Shown: positions 9,975 through 20,391 of the stretch, one piece after another
Layout: the number at the start of each line of letters is the position of its first letter
Position numbering within the stretch: the first letter of the stretch is position 1
Virus record (IMG/VR): IMGVR_UViG_3300035698_018320
Coordinates: 1 to 28,055 of that record
Source of the DNA: a virus
Direction: 5' to 3' (one strand)
Length of the DNA: 28,055 bases
The notes under the pieces: generated by a model
Seen by the model: the letters and a program-made list of their open reading frames with translations, nothing else
Databases searched by the model: none
What the model was told of the DNA's origin: nothing
Translations under genes and position numbers: made by a program

Positions 9975-12900
9975 ATGGCCGAAAATTTATTTGATAAAGC
10001 TTCATATAGCATAATAAGAACTAATCCTAGTCTTACTGGTAACGTAAAGCTACTTAGTAATGGTGATGATCTTTATTTAGAATCATTTAATGCTAATGAA
10101 AGATTATCGTCTTCAACGTTTAAAGCATTTAAACTTGACGGTGAATCAACATATGATGAAGTACGTTTTTAAATTCTTCCAAGAAGGAAATTTCCCGATA
10201 GATTTAGCATATGAAGTATTCCAAGAAACTGATGATGTATCAGTAGCATCTAAATATGATAATCAATATGAGATGTTTTATTCTGCTGGGACAAGAGCAG
10301 TTACATCAGAGTCGTATACCGAAGATATGGCAATTCTATCACCTATTTGGTTAAACGAACAAATTCCAAATTATTTTGTTATATTTAGATTGGATGATCC
10401 TGCTGCAGTTAATAACATAAATACAGTAATTGAAAATCAGGGTGAATCTGATGCACAAACATCAGCAGAATTTACAAAGAATGTTTTAGAAAAATGTACA
10501 GCAATTAAAACATTTGATTTAAGAGAGCGTTCAACTCTAGGTGGATATTTAAGAAGATATCGTTCACAGGAATCATTTCCTCGATCACCGCTTACAGTTT
10601 CATGGAGAAAGGATACACCTATTTATTGGAATGGAATATCTTATAATAGTGGTGGATTTACTTCAGGTTGTAGTTTTTCTTATGATGATTTAATTGTACA
10701 GGATGCTACTATTATACAAAATGAATATTTCTTCACAGATGGATTTCGTCGAAACGGCATTTTATTAGCTAATCTTATTAACATGGAATTTTTATTTAGT
10801 GATAATTATGCTGAAGATTATTCATTGAATCGTTATTTTGGATTATATGTAAATGAAATTAATGAAGGAGAATTTCGTTTAGATGGAGAAGAGTTTTATA
10901 AAAATACTGAAAAATCTCAACTACCTAAGATAACAAGTATTACACAAATATCTAAAGATTTAAATGATTCTTTTGAAATTTCAAATAACAAAGGCGTATT
11001 GTTATTTCTAGATGAAGTTACTACAACAACCGGAGTACCTACACCAGCAAGAGTAAATGAAGTCGAATCGATTTTTTATGTCAAAGATAAAAATAGCGAA
11101 TTCCATACCATTAAAAAAGGATCTCAATGGGATGATAATCAAATAAGATTATTTGATAAAAAAATTGATATGTCTTCTTTATCAGGATTTGGAGAACTTG
11201 ATACTTTTGCAAATGCAAATGTTTTAAGTAGATATGGTAATGCAACATGCTATTTTAATATCTTAGATGAAATTCCATACGGAGTAAAAATCAAATTTTA
11301 TGATGGGCTTATATACGTAGGAGAAATAAATGCTGAAACTACACTTACGACAGGACCTGGATCAAATTATTTATATTTCTTTAATCCTACAGGAACTCCT
11401 GGTGAAATTGCTAAAGCAATGTCTAAAGCAATAAATGCTGGAATACCACAAGGTGATAGATTTTTTAATGCATCATATAACGATTCAACTGTATATTTAG
11501 AATCAAGACTTTATGGAAAACGATTTAATAATTTAAACTTTGTAATTAATTATGATGATTACCCAGGGTTAGACGAATCTATTACTACATATCCATCTAC
11601 TTCTGAATCAAATAGCAAATCGAATTTTATTGGCGGTAATGATAAAAATAATTCATTACTTAAAGTAGAAATAAATGATCAATTCAGATTTATAAAAGGT
11701 AGTTATGTACAAACCAAAGATGGTTTTACATTAATTGAAGATTGGGTTCCATATTTGGATGAACCTATTACCGATGATGCCGAAAATATTTTAGGTTATA
11801 CTGATATTGATAAGTATGTAATAATAACATTAAATAATAATCAAGTTACAGTTACACGAACTAATCAAGTTGCATTATATTCTGAATTTAAATCAACATT
11901 CGGTAGATTTTCATTCTTTCCAATAAGAGATTTTGATTTTAATTTCTATAGTGAACTTTATAGTCAATTAGGAGAATTAGAATATGAATATTCTAATTAT
12001 AACTATAGTACAGTAGGATCTAATCCACCTGATTATATAGGAATGAGTTTAAATCCAGATATTAGAACATTTTATGAGAATGAAGGATTTTCAAATCTAA
12101 TTGGCTTACTTAAAGAATCTGATCCTGATGTTAATTATGATACAACAATAACATCGGAATATCAAAGATTAGAAGAAAATTATATAAAAAGCTTAGCGAT
12201 AGCATCTAGATCTGTACCTTACATTAATAAGTGGGTATGGCACAAAGATGGAATGAATGTTAGAAATGTTCCTTATCGTCTTAATTTAAATGAAGCGTTT
12301 GGAATTAATAATTTTGCACCAAGTAAATATGCTGATGGACAATACCCAGCAAGTTTTTCTCATGAATGGTATTACTTATCAGAGTTCCCTTTGTACTTTA
12401 CACAGGATGCAATAGAAAATTCATGGAGTTATATTGATAATACACCTGTTGATTCTACTGAAGAAAATATCTTAGAATTTATTGAATATGCACCTGGAAC
12501 ATTCCAACGAATTGATAATAATTATTTTAATGAATATTTTATTGCTGATAAATTTACAACCGATGGGATTACATTAATTGATAGACAATTAAGATATGGT
12601 AGATTTAATGGAGGAGATTCTGAAAATTTTGCAGAAACATTTTTAAGAGGGATTAGAATAATTGCAAAATCTAAAAAATCAGGAACAGAAAAAGCTAATT
12701 ATAATGCTAAAAAATTATCATACATTAAAGATGCATCATTTAATGATTATCGTTTTTCTGTAATATTGATACCTAATCAAACTAATAAACCAGAAACTCA
12801 AATTAAATTTATAAAAAATGATAAATGGAAAACTATTGTAATGATGATTTTTATAACTCTTTCTGACGAATGTATTAATAGTGGAAATGCAATTATTGAT

Positions 12901-14619
12901 AGAACGACTTTATATTCTTATAAAAACAAATATGTAAAAAATAATGATTGTGAACCTACTCTTACATCAGATGGTTTATATGAATATGAAGATGGACTTA
13001 TGCAAGGTGCTATTAGATTAGATGCATCTGGTTATGATAGCATAGTAGAATCATATTTAATTCAAGGTGTTGCTGATATAAACGGTATTCCTACATCATT
13101 TGTTAATGATATTACAATTGGTGCTAATGGAAAATATGTACCTATTACATTTACTATTGATGCGGATGTATACATAATAGATGAAATTTCTAGAATAATT
13201 GATAATAATAAACTATATGCTTCTTCTATTACTAAGAATGGTATTAATATGTTATTACCAAATTCTTATGTATCAGGGATAGCTCTTCTTAATGCTACAT
13301 ATATTACAGTAGGTGGAGGTTATAGAAATTATATTAGTAACTTATCATCAATTAGTTTTTCGAACATATTTAAAAATGTTAATCAAGGTAATCCTGATAT
13401 AATTTACGAAACTATTGATATTAATGGAAATAGATTAACTAATGATGATAACACCTTTTCACAAACGTTTTCAATTGAATTAAGAGCGCAAGATGATATT
13501 CTTAAATCAATGTATCTAGGCATACTATCAGACCCAGGAAAGCCAACAAAATTTAATTTAGTTGATGTTATAGGATATGAATTATCATTACAAAAAATTC
13601 CTAGAATTACTCCTATTGCTAGACATTCAGGCTATTACGAGCCTTTATCTAATCCTATAATATTTTTTAGAGATCCTTATTTAGAATATGACTTTACTGG
13701 ATATGATACTGGAGTCACAACGGGTTCAACTGGGGGTACGGGTTCAACAGGAAATACACCTATACCAGATCAATTATATAAAGAATCTGTTTTAGCATTA
13801 TGTAGATATGCTAATACTCAGTTTCATAGTAGTAATGCTGCATTTGGACAAATTAACGATTTATTTTATCATAAAGTAAATGAACAGGATGCTTCATCAG
13901 TATTAGAATTATCTAAGGACGATGTATATTTAAGTCAATATCCATTGATTAATGAAATAGGAATTAATTACAAAGATTTTTATATATTTTCTTCTAATTG
14001 GGAGCCTGGATACTTTACAAAAAATATAGATAAGTCTACTATTGCATCTGTAATTGGCACAAGATCTATGAAAGAAAATAAATCATTTTTCGGTTCTAAG
14101 TATTTAAAAGTACCTCAACAAATTACATTGGAAACGTTTATTCCTGCTGAGTATTTAAAAGATGCTATTCAAAATCCATCTTTATCTGATGGTGAATTTA
14201 TGTATGTAGACAATTCATCAAATATAGAATTTTACTTATTCGTTAAAAAACGATTAGTTAAGTATTTGTTTAATTATATTTACATTACATTCGAAAAATA
14301 TATTAATCCTGAATTTGGATATGGCAATGTAAAAACTCTTACTGATGATATCGAAGCATATATTGAACAAAATATTTTGAAAATGTATAATGTAACTAAT
14401 GTTGATTTTTATGTTAGAAATACGCGTCAAAATATTCCATTAGATTATACAACAGCAGAATTAACTAATTCTAATAAAACATCAAGTGGTTTATCTACTA
14501 ATACAGCATTTTCATCAAATCGTCTTAATACTAATCCATTTGATTTAAAACTAATATATAACAAAAGGACAGGTTTTTCTGAAGCCTTTGGTTTTAGTAT
14601 AACTCTTATTAAAAAATAA
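9975..14619 (+). CDS. Giant virion structural protein (~1548 aa) with +1 frame break
   Basis: The ATG at 9975 opens a frame that reaches a TAA at 10170-10172. The following frame, shifted by +1, is open to 14619. Joining them at CGT TTT (T) AAA gives a smooth protein: M-A-E-N-L-F-D-K...D-E-V-R-F-K-F-F-Q-E-G-N-F. The ATGs of the second frame between 10090 and 10172 give an out-of-register, implausible N-terminus, so I treat both frames as one gene. One extra T in the run 10166-10170 (natural indel, sequencing error or programmed +1 slippage at TTT-TAA) explains the break. The protein is Tyr/Asn/Asp-rich with no visible enzyme motif. A G-S-T-G-G-T-G-S-T-G linker lies near base 13735, followed by a distinct C-terminal domain. 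A baseplate/tail role is inferred from context. Confidence 0.6.
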
Positions 14620-14625
14620 TATAAA

Positions 14626-16524
14626 ATGCCAATTACTATACATGAATTACTTGCATCTGATACTATTTCACAAGCAGTAGATAAAACTAATTTTAATTTT
14701 GATCAATTATTATTAAATGGTGGTGGTCCTGGTGGTCCTAGGGGGCTCGCAGGAATTAGAGGGCCTATTGGATTTAGAGGACTTAGAGGATCTAAATGGT
14801 ATGAAGATCCAAATACATCTGCTACAAATCCAAATACACTAACTTTTGTCGATGGAGAAATAGAAGATAATTATCTAGATTTTGATGGTAATGTATGGAC
14901 TTATAATGGAACTGTCTGGGTTGTAACTACAATTAATTTAACAGGAACAACGGGTTCGCAAGGAAGTAGTGCTGGGTGGTCATATTTCGGTAACCCTTTA
15001 GCAACAGGTGAACAATCAATTTACCCATCAGTTATGCCTAATGATGCTGGTGCAACAGCTGCGAACGAAGGTGTTACATCAATGGTTATAGGTGGGGTTG
15101 TTAACACAACTTCCCCACCATCAAGTATAACATTTACACAAGCATATAAGATACCTCAGACTATGGCTGAAAGTATTGCATCTAATATTGTATCGTTATT
15201 TATACACCAAAAGGATACTTCAGTATCATCTATTAAATTTATGGGTGGTGGTGCAGTTACAGCTGATAAATTTGAACAATTAAATATCAATAATTTATCA
15301 AGTATCGGAATTGGCACTGATGATAAATTTATTATAAATGTTCCTAAAATTCCAACTAGTCCTGCATTTCAAGCAGATTTAATTGGGTATGATGTATATA
15401 CTAAATATAAAAGCCAAAAATTTGACGCAGGTAAACATATAGAATTTCACACAGGAACTGATACAACACAAAGATTAGTAGGTGAACATTCAGATTTTCA
15501 AATAACTGTTAATACTGCAAATAGTTCAGTACTAGGTAAATTTTCAGTTAATGTAGTAGACACATCAGCAAATGCAGTATTTCAATTAGGTGGCAATATT
15601 GTATTTCCTTCTACTACAAATAAGAGTGGTAAAAACTTAATAGAAGCTGGTGATTCATTAATACTCACCAAGACGACCAATAAGTTGACAGGGGCAAACA
15701 TAATATTGACAGGAACCGATAGTATAAATTTAACAGCGGTTAATAATACAATTGATGTACATCAAATTACCGGAATACGATTGTCTGCAATTTCCGGAAA
15801 TATTCAATTAAGTAGTGAGAATGATATTAACATTTTAAGTAGTGCTGATGCAAGTGGGAGTGGTCCATATAATATAAAAATAGGTAAAACTGGATTTAAT
15901 ATTGTGAATAGAGCAGAAATACTTTTAACGAATGGTAATTATCCTACAGTAGGTACTATTGCAATTAGAGGTGAAACTACATTTAAAGATCATAGTGGTA
16001 ATGCAGTAACGACAATAAAACCTACTCACACAGAATTTAATAAACCTATAGCATATGAAGAAACTACACCTGCATTGGGTGACCCATTTATACTTACATC
16101 AGTAGGGGTAACCCCACCAGTAATACCAATAACATCGTCTTATACTACATATGCAGGTAGATTAGGATATATACCTGCTTCAATTTCGACGCGAGCTGAT
16201 ACTGTAAATTTACCAGATGGTACTTATGTTGGACAAAAATTATATTTACGTGTAATTGCAATACCTTTTGCCAACACAACTTGGACATTGGTCGTTAAAG
16301 CATATACATATGAAGTTGGATTAACTACGATATGTACTGTTGTCGCTGATGATTTAGGTGGTCCTACATCTGCGCAAATACAAGAACACTTTTTAGAATT
16401 AATATGGACAGGAAATCCGACAAAAGATTATTATCAAGGTACAGTAAACAGTGGAACTAATCCAAAACTATATAATGGCTGGAGAGTTTTATCGGACGAA
16501 CTAATCGAAATAGATCCAACATAA
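14626..16524 (+). CDS. Tail fibre protein with collagen-like segment (632 aa)
   Basis: The N-terminal ~30 residues (M-P-I-T-I-H-E-L-L-A-S-D-T-I-S, then K-T-N-F-N-F-D) match the module at the start of the protein at 2596. Residues ~33-57 contain about eight consecutive Gly-X-Y triplets (G-P-G, G-P-R, G-L-A, G-I-R, G-P-I, G-F-R, G-L-R, G-S-K), a collagen-like triple-helix signature seen in phage fibres. A second short T-G-T-T-G-S-Q-G run occurs near residue 108. The middle (~200-440) is full of short repeated beta strands (N-I-Q-L-S-S-E-N-D-I-N-I-L-S), resembling a beta-helical or trimeric shaft, and the C-terminus ends in a compact domain (N-G-W-R-V-L-S-D-E-L-I-E-I-D). Probable trimeric receptor-binding or short fibre; the receptor cannot be told from sequence. 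Confidence 0.75.
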   Translation: MPITIHELLASDTISQAVDKTNFNFDQLLLNGGGPGGPRGLAGIRGPIGFRGLRGSKWYEDPNTSATNPNTLTFVDGEIEDNYLDFDGNVWTYNGTVWVVTTINLTGTTGSQGSSAGWSYFGNPLATGEQSIYPSVMPNDAGATAANEGVTSMVIGGVVNTTSPPSSITFTQAYKIPQTMAESIASNIVSLFIHQKDTSVSSIKFMGGGAVTADKFEQLNINNLSSIGIGTDDKFIINVPKIPTSPAFQADLIGYDVYTKYKSQKFDAGKHIEFHTGTDTTQRLVGEHSDFQITVNTANSSVLGKFSVNVVDTSANAVFQLGGNIVFPSTTNKSGKNLIEAGDSLILTKTTNKLTGANIILTGTDSINLTAVNNTIDVHQITGIRLSAISGNIQLSSENDINILSSADASGSGPYNIKIGKTGFNIVNRAEILLTNGNYPTVGTIAIRGETTFKDHSGNAVTTIKPTHTEFNKPIAYEETTPALGDPFILTSVGVTPPVIPITSSYTTYAGRLGYIPASISTRADTVNLPDGTYVGQKLYLRVIAIPFANTTWTLVVKAYTYEVGLTTICTVVADDLGGPTSAQIQEHFLELIWTGNPTKDYYQGTVNSGTNPKLYNGWRVLSDELIEIDPT

Positions 16525-16536
16525 TAAATTTATAAT

Positions 16537-16776
16537 ATGAATAAAGAAGATATAGAAAAATTAAATGAGTTTATAAACTCTTACAAAGAAATAGAATTCA
16601 ATATAGATTTAATGCAAAAAAGTATTGAAGGTTTAGCTGAAAAAAGAGATCGTCTTTTTGATGAAGTTCATGTATTAAAACAACAAGAACAAGTTTTCAT
16701 AAAAGATCTTGTTAAAAAATATGGTGCAGCTGAAGTTACACCTAATAAATTATTACAATATATTGAAAATAATTAA
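16537..16776 (+). CDS. Small coiled-coil protein (79 aa)
   Basis: A short, charged, almost wholly helical protein with a heptad pattern (L-N-E-F-I-N-S-Y-K-E-I-E-F-N-I-D-L-M) through about residue 60, ending Y-G-A-A-E-V-T-P-N-K-L-L-Q-Y-I-E-N-N. It starts 12 bases after the fibre gene and overlaps the probable TTG start of the next gene by 14 bases, suggesting translational coupling. No signal peptide or membrane segment. It may be a small assembly factor or chaperone for the fibre upstream, but this rests on position only. Confidence 0.6.
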   Translation: MNKEDIEKLNEFINSYKEIEFNIDLMQKSIEGLAEKRDRLFDEVHVLKQQEQVFIKDLVKKYGAAEVTPNKLLQYIENN

Positions 16777-17542
16777 AAATATAATTGGATTTATTACTGA
16801 TCCTAAAAATACTAGAATGTTAATGTTAGCAGGAATGTTAATATTAGGAATTTTATTATTTAGACAATGTGAAGCTACATCTAATGCAAAATATGAAGCA
16901 ACAGTCATTGAAAACAATTGGAAAGCATCACAAGATTCTGTCCGTAATTATGTTGATAAGTATGGTGACGCAGTTGGAGAAATTAGAGCTCTTACTTTGA
17001 AATTGGATGATGTTAAAGATTCATTAGAATTTGAAAAGAATAAACCACCTATTACAATTGTTAAATGGAAAACAAAAATTGTAGAAAAAATTGTTGAAAT
17101 ACCTGTATATGTTATTGATACTATTATGGGAGAATATAATTCTGCGCTTGATTTTAAAGCTAGTGATGTATGGGGAAAAAGCTCTCGTTCATTACACGGA
17201 TTAATTCCATTTGAAATTAAAGATAATGAATTGTTTCATGGTAAGGCTTCATTAAATCTTATTCAAAATATTTGGTTAAGTGCAACTGTATCAAGAGACA
17301 AGAAAACAAAAGAAGTTTTTGTTAAATTAAAAACAGATTATCCTGGGACAACTTTTAATAGTGCAAGTGGAATATTAATTGATCCAAAATCATCAGGATT
17401 ACGAGATTTAAGTTATAAAAATAGAAAAACTTTAGGTATAGGTTTACAAATTGGAGTAGGTTATACACTTGATATAGAAAGACCATACTCACCATATCTC
17501 GGATTAGGATTATCTTATACACCTAGATTTTTACAATGGTAA
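16763..17542 (+). CDS. Membrane-anchored protein with C-terminal beta segment
   Basis: The most upstream ATG of this frame (16709) would overlap the previous gene by 68 bases. TTG at 16763 gives a more natural N-terminus (M-K-I-I-K-N-I-I-G-F-I-T-D-P-K-N-T-R) and 259 residues; the first ATG after that, at 16817, leaves only a few residues before the membrane segment. Residues ~19-33 (M-L-M-L-A-G-M-L-I-L-G-I-L-L-F) form one transmembrane helix, followed by a charged coiled-coil-like region to ~100. The C-terminal ~40 residues (G-I-G-L-Q-I-G-V-G-Y-T-L...Y-L-G-L-G-L-S-Y) alternate like outer-membrane beta-strands. Topology is that of an inner-membrane anchored periplasmic protein. A spanin-like or host-envelope role is possible but unproven. 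Start codon uncertain. Confidence 0.6.
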   Translation: MKIIKNIIGFITDPKNTRMLMLAGMLILGILLFRQCEATSNAKYEATVIENNWKASQDSVRNYVDKYGDAVGEIRALTLKLDDVKDSLEFEKNKPPITIVKWKTKIVEKIVEIPVYVIDTIMGEYNSALDFKASDVWGKSSRSLHGLIPFEIKDNELFHGKASLNLIQNIWLSATVSRDKKTKEVFVKLKTDYPGTTFNSASGILIDPKSSGLRDLSYKNRKTLGIGLQIGVGYTLDIERPYSPYLGLGLSYTPRFLQW

Positions 17543-17555
17543 ATAAATAAAATAA

Positions 17556-18929
17556 ATGGAATCATCAAAATACATACAAATATCTGATGGAATATTAATA
17601 GAATATATTTATACTGATCAGGCAGACCCTGATGTATATAATACATCTACATATCCCATTGAAATTATGAGAGATACTCATACTGGTGGCTCATTTCTAT
17701 TTAACACAGATACTGTCGCCTCAACTATGGGAAATTATAGAGATATCTCTGCAGTACCTATTAATATAAATAAAACACAATATGCCTACTTAGATACGAG
17801 TATTGGTGTACCTTATAATGATTATGATGTTGATTTAACAAATAGCGATTTAGTATTACAATCATTTAGTCCTAACCTAAATATCGAATACGATAGAGTA
17901 AAAGTTCATTTTATTGCTGGTTTTAATTTTGAAGATTATGATGGAATTATATTTGAAATTTTAGTACCTAGAAGTGATGCTGTATTATTAAATCTTGCAA
18001 GTATTAATTTTTTAAAAACTGATACACCTATATTTAATGCTGACCCGTTTTTAATAGGTGAAAAACTTTATGCATCTTATATAGAATGGGAAGTACCTTC
18101 AATATATTACATGAATAATAATTTTAATTCTGCGGATTCAAATGGATTAGGCTATAGGTTAACAGAAGGTAAGGGATTTTTACCAACTCCACCTATCATG
18201 ATTAAAGCAACTGGAATTTATGAAACTATTATTGAAAATGCATATAGTTTTTATAATGTACAAGAAATTAACACAGCCAGTATTTTAAACAGAGATATTT
18301 ATGATAATTTATATGCAAGTGTACAAGAATCAACATCCGGTGATTATTTTGAAATTACAGGTATGGTTACAGGTTCTACTTTTTCTAATTTTATTGCTCA
18401 GCTTAATTCAAATAATGGAAATTATATGGTCATTCATGAAATAAATGTAAGTGAGCAAATTGGAACAACCTTCGTTCAAACTAGTTCGCAGATATTTACA
18501 CAAACAGATGATTTTGATAATCCTGTTTTATTTAGACCTATAATTTTAAATAGTGCAATCGCAGTTTCGTTTGCTATAAATTATGTCTTAAAATTGTACA
18601 ATAGAGTTGATAATACACAGATAATTAAAAATGCAAGATTAGCTTCATTTGATGTTAAGAAATATGGAAAACGAATGATGAAAATTAATCTAGGAACTGT
18701 TCCTACTGTTGCTAATGTATACAATCAAATACAAGCTGATGATGGTAGAAATATTACAATCATAAATAATGGATCAGACCAAGGTAATGGCGAAACATCT
18801 GAGCAAATAGCAGAAAAATTAGTTATAAAAACTAAATATGTAACAACATTTAGAGATAGAATAAATATTAAAGCTGCTATATCACCGGCTAAAATACAAA
18901 ATATATCGGAAACTGATGATAATAACTAA
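17556..18929 (+). CDS. Virion structural protein (457 aa), unrecognised family
   Basis: ATG behind AAATAAATAAAATAA, typical of the leaders in this window. The protein is beta-rich, Asn/Asp/Tyr-rich and has no membrane segment or enzyme motif. Its C-terminal ~70 residues become polar and flexible (N-N-G-S-D-Q-G-N-G-E-T-S-E-Q) before a basic end. The last 14 bases overlap the next gene's start, pointing to coupled translation. Its position between the fibre/membrane genes and a coiled-coil Ig-like protein suggests a baseplate wedge or collar part; I cannot assign a T4 homologue. Confidence 0.55.
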   Translation: MESSKYIQISDGILIEYIYTDQADPDVYNTSTYPIEIMRDTHTGGSFLFNTDTVASTMGNYRDISAVPININKTQYAYLDTSIGVPYNDYDVDLTNSDLVLQSFSPNLNIEYDRVKVHFIAGFNFEDYDGIIFEILVPRSDAVLLNLASINFLKTDTPIFNADPFLIGEKLYASYIEWEVPSIYYMNNNFNSADSNGLGYRLTEGKGFLPTPPIMIKATGIYETIIENAYSFYNVQEINTASILNRDIYDNLYASVQESTSGDYFEITGMVTGSTFSNFIAQLNSNNGNYMVIHEINVSEQIGTTFVQTSSQIFTQTDDFDNPVLFRPIILNSAIAVSFAINYVLKLYNRVDNTQIIKNARLASFDVKKYGKRMMKINLGTVPTVANVYNQIQADDGRNITIINNGSDQGNGETSEQIAEKLVIKTKYVTTFRDRINIKAAISPAKIQNISETDDNN

Positions 18930-19806
18930 TACACCTCTTACTAAAATAGAGAAAAATATTTACAAGAAATTTAAAAGTCTTTCTGTTAATGAAACACCAT
19001 TAGCACAAGGTGATGGCGTAATTAAGATATCACCATTTGATGATTATTTTATTTTTACTATATATGATGAAAGAGATAATGAAAATACACCAATAGATTT
19101 AAGTAATGTTGGAACAATTTATCTAACTTTCATGAGTGAAGAAGATGAAATAAGAATTCCTAATTTTACAAAAGTTCAAGATATTGATATCTCACAAGGC
19201 CAAATTTTATTTAAAGTTTCTAAAGAAAATTCAAAAAAAATTCTTGCTTTAAATAACAATGTATTTTATGTGTCTACAATAATGATTGATGATAATGGTG
19301 AATCCGATGAATCTGTTATTTACACTGGAACATTTTTATCATATGATCAATCTGCTAGGGAAAGTTTAACAACACAAATAGATGAATTACGTGTTGAATA
19401 TTCTAAAGAATTAGCATCATATCAAAAACAAATAGAAGCCCTTAATACTGAAATTAATATGCTTACTTCAAATACTGATAAACTGACATTATCAAATCAA
19501 ATGTTATTATCAGTTAATGAAAATATAACAAATGAAATTTCAATTTTAAATAAAGAAGTTGGTAGTGCAAAAGCAGAATTTTTAATTAATGCTGCTAAAG
19601 ATGCACAGGAACTCGCAAATCAAACTATGAACTCTTCACAACAGTCTAATATTAATACTGCTAATTTGAATGGGTCAAATAATGATGCTTTATATAATCA
19701 AGCTGCTAAAAATCTAGAAAAATTTACAGTAGATGTTAATGTAATAACACAACCTGAAGATATAAGCGGTAGGGGTTCAGGTATAGATTATACATCAGAA
19801 TTATAA
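18916..19806 (+). CDS. Baseplate-type protein: Ig-like N-terminus plus coiled coil (296 aa)
   Basis: Starts 14 bases inside the preceding gene. Residues ~25-150 read as an Ig-like beta-sandwich similar in style to N-terminal domains of upper baseplate proteins (F-T-I-Y-D-E-R-D-N...G-T-I-Y-L-T-F...F-Y-V-S-T-I-M-I-D-D-N-G-E). Residues ~155-220 are a long coiled coil (L-T-T-Q-I-D-E-L-R-V-E-Y-S-K-E-L), then a Asn/Gln/Ala-rich, probably disordered tail ending G-R-G-S-G-I-D-Y-T-S-E-L. A trimeric baseplate or fibre-adaptor role is inferred from this architecture and from neighbouring structural genes. Confidence 0.55.
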   Translation: MIITNTPLTKIEKNIYKKFKSLSVNETPLAQGDGVIKISPFDDYFIFTIYDERDNENTPIDLSNVGTIYLTFMSEEDEIRIPNFTKVQDIDISQGQILFKVSKENSKKILALNNNVFYVSTIMIDDNGESDESVIYTGTFLSYDQSARESLTTQIDELRVEYSKELASYQKQIEALNTEINMLTSNTDKLTLSNQMLLSVNENITNEISILNKEVGSAKAEFLINAAKDAQELANQTMNSSQQSNINTANLNGSNNDALYNQAAKNLEKFTVDVNVITQPEDISGRGSGIDYTSEL

Positions 19807-19815
19807 AAATAACAT

Positions 19816-20370
19816 ATGTTTTTAAGCGCAAGAAATAATCAATTTAAGTTTTCGTTTCCTAGAAATTTTATTCCGAAGGAAGTATCAGATAAATACAAAC
19901 CATACTTAACACGAATGCCAGGTGGAGTTATAAAAGAATCTATTGATTTCTTTAATTATGGAATTCAATCTTTAAATATACCAGGTCCATCATTTACTCC
20001 AGTTGAACAAAATAGCAATCCTGGAAATACTAGAAGATATAGAACATCTCTACCAACCCCAGAATTATATGAAAAAACTTTAACTGTTACTATGCAAGCA
20101 TATGATGGTTGGATTAATTATTGGATGGCTATTGATATCTTTAATTATTATTATGATCTAGGTGGTAAAGATCCATTTATTCCTGAAGGATCAGGAATTC
20201 ATATGATAGACGCAGAAGGAAATATATTCATTACAATAAAATTAAAGGATATGATAATGAATGAAATTAGCGCATTAGATCTTAATTTCTCTAGTAACAC
20301 AATCGAATTTCAAACATTTGACCTTGGTTTTACATATAACCAATTAAATGTAGCATTAAATTTGGCTTAA
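19816..20370 (+). CDS. Possible tail-tube or tube-initiator-fold protein (184 aa)
   Basis: A compact alpha/beta protein: N-terminal F-K-F-S-F-P-R-N, a loop with L-N-I-P-G-P-S-F-T-P-V-E, R-R-Y-R-T-S-L, then beta strand (K-T-L-T-V-T-M-Q-A-Y-D), Trp-rich helix (W-I-N-Y-W-M-A-I-D-I-F-N-Y-Y-Y) and two C-terminal strands (L-N-F-S-S-N-T-I-E-F-Q-T-F-D-L-G-F-T-Y). The size and the strand-helix-strand plan resemble the tail-tube fold shared by T4 gp19, gp48 and gp54, but similarity is at the level of fold impression, not a clear motif. Alternative: another small baseplate hub protein. Confidence 0.45.
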   Translation: MFLSARNNQFKFSFPRNFIPKEVSDKYKPYLTRMPGGVIKESIDFFNYGIQSLNIPGPSFTPVEQNSNPGNTRRYRTSLPTPELYEKTLTVTMQAYDGWINYWMAIDIFNYYYDLGGKDPFIPEGSGIHMIDAEGNIFITIKLKDMIMNEISALDLNFSSNTIEFQTFDLGFTYNQLNVALNLA

Positions 20371-20391
20371 ATATATAATTAAAATACAAAC

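Noticed and set aside
10090-10172. Separate start for the giant structural gene at 10090
   Set aside because: The translation before 10171 in this frame is implausible, while the overlapping 9975 frame gives a natural N-terminus that joins smoothly after a one-base shift.
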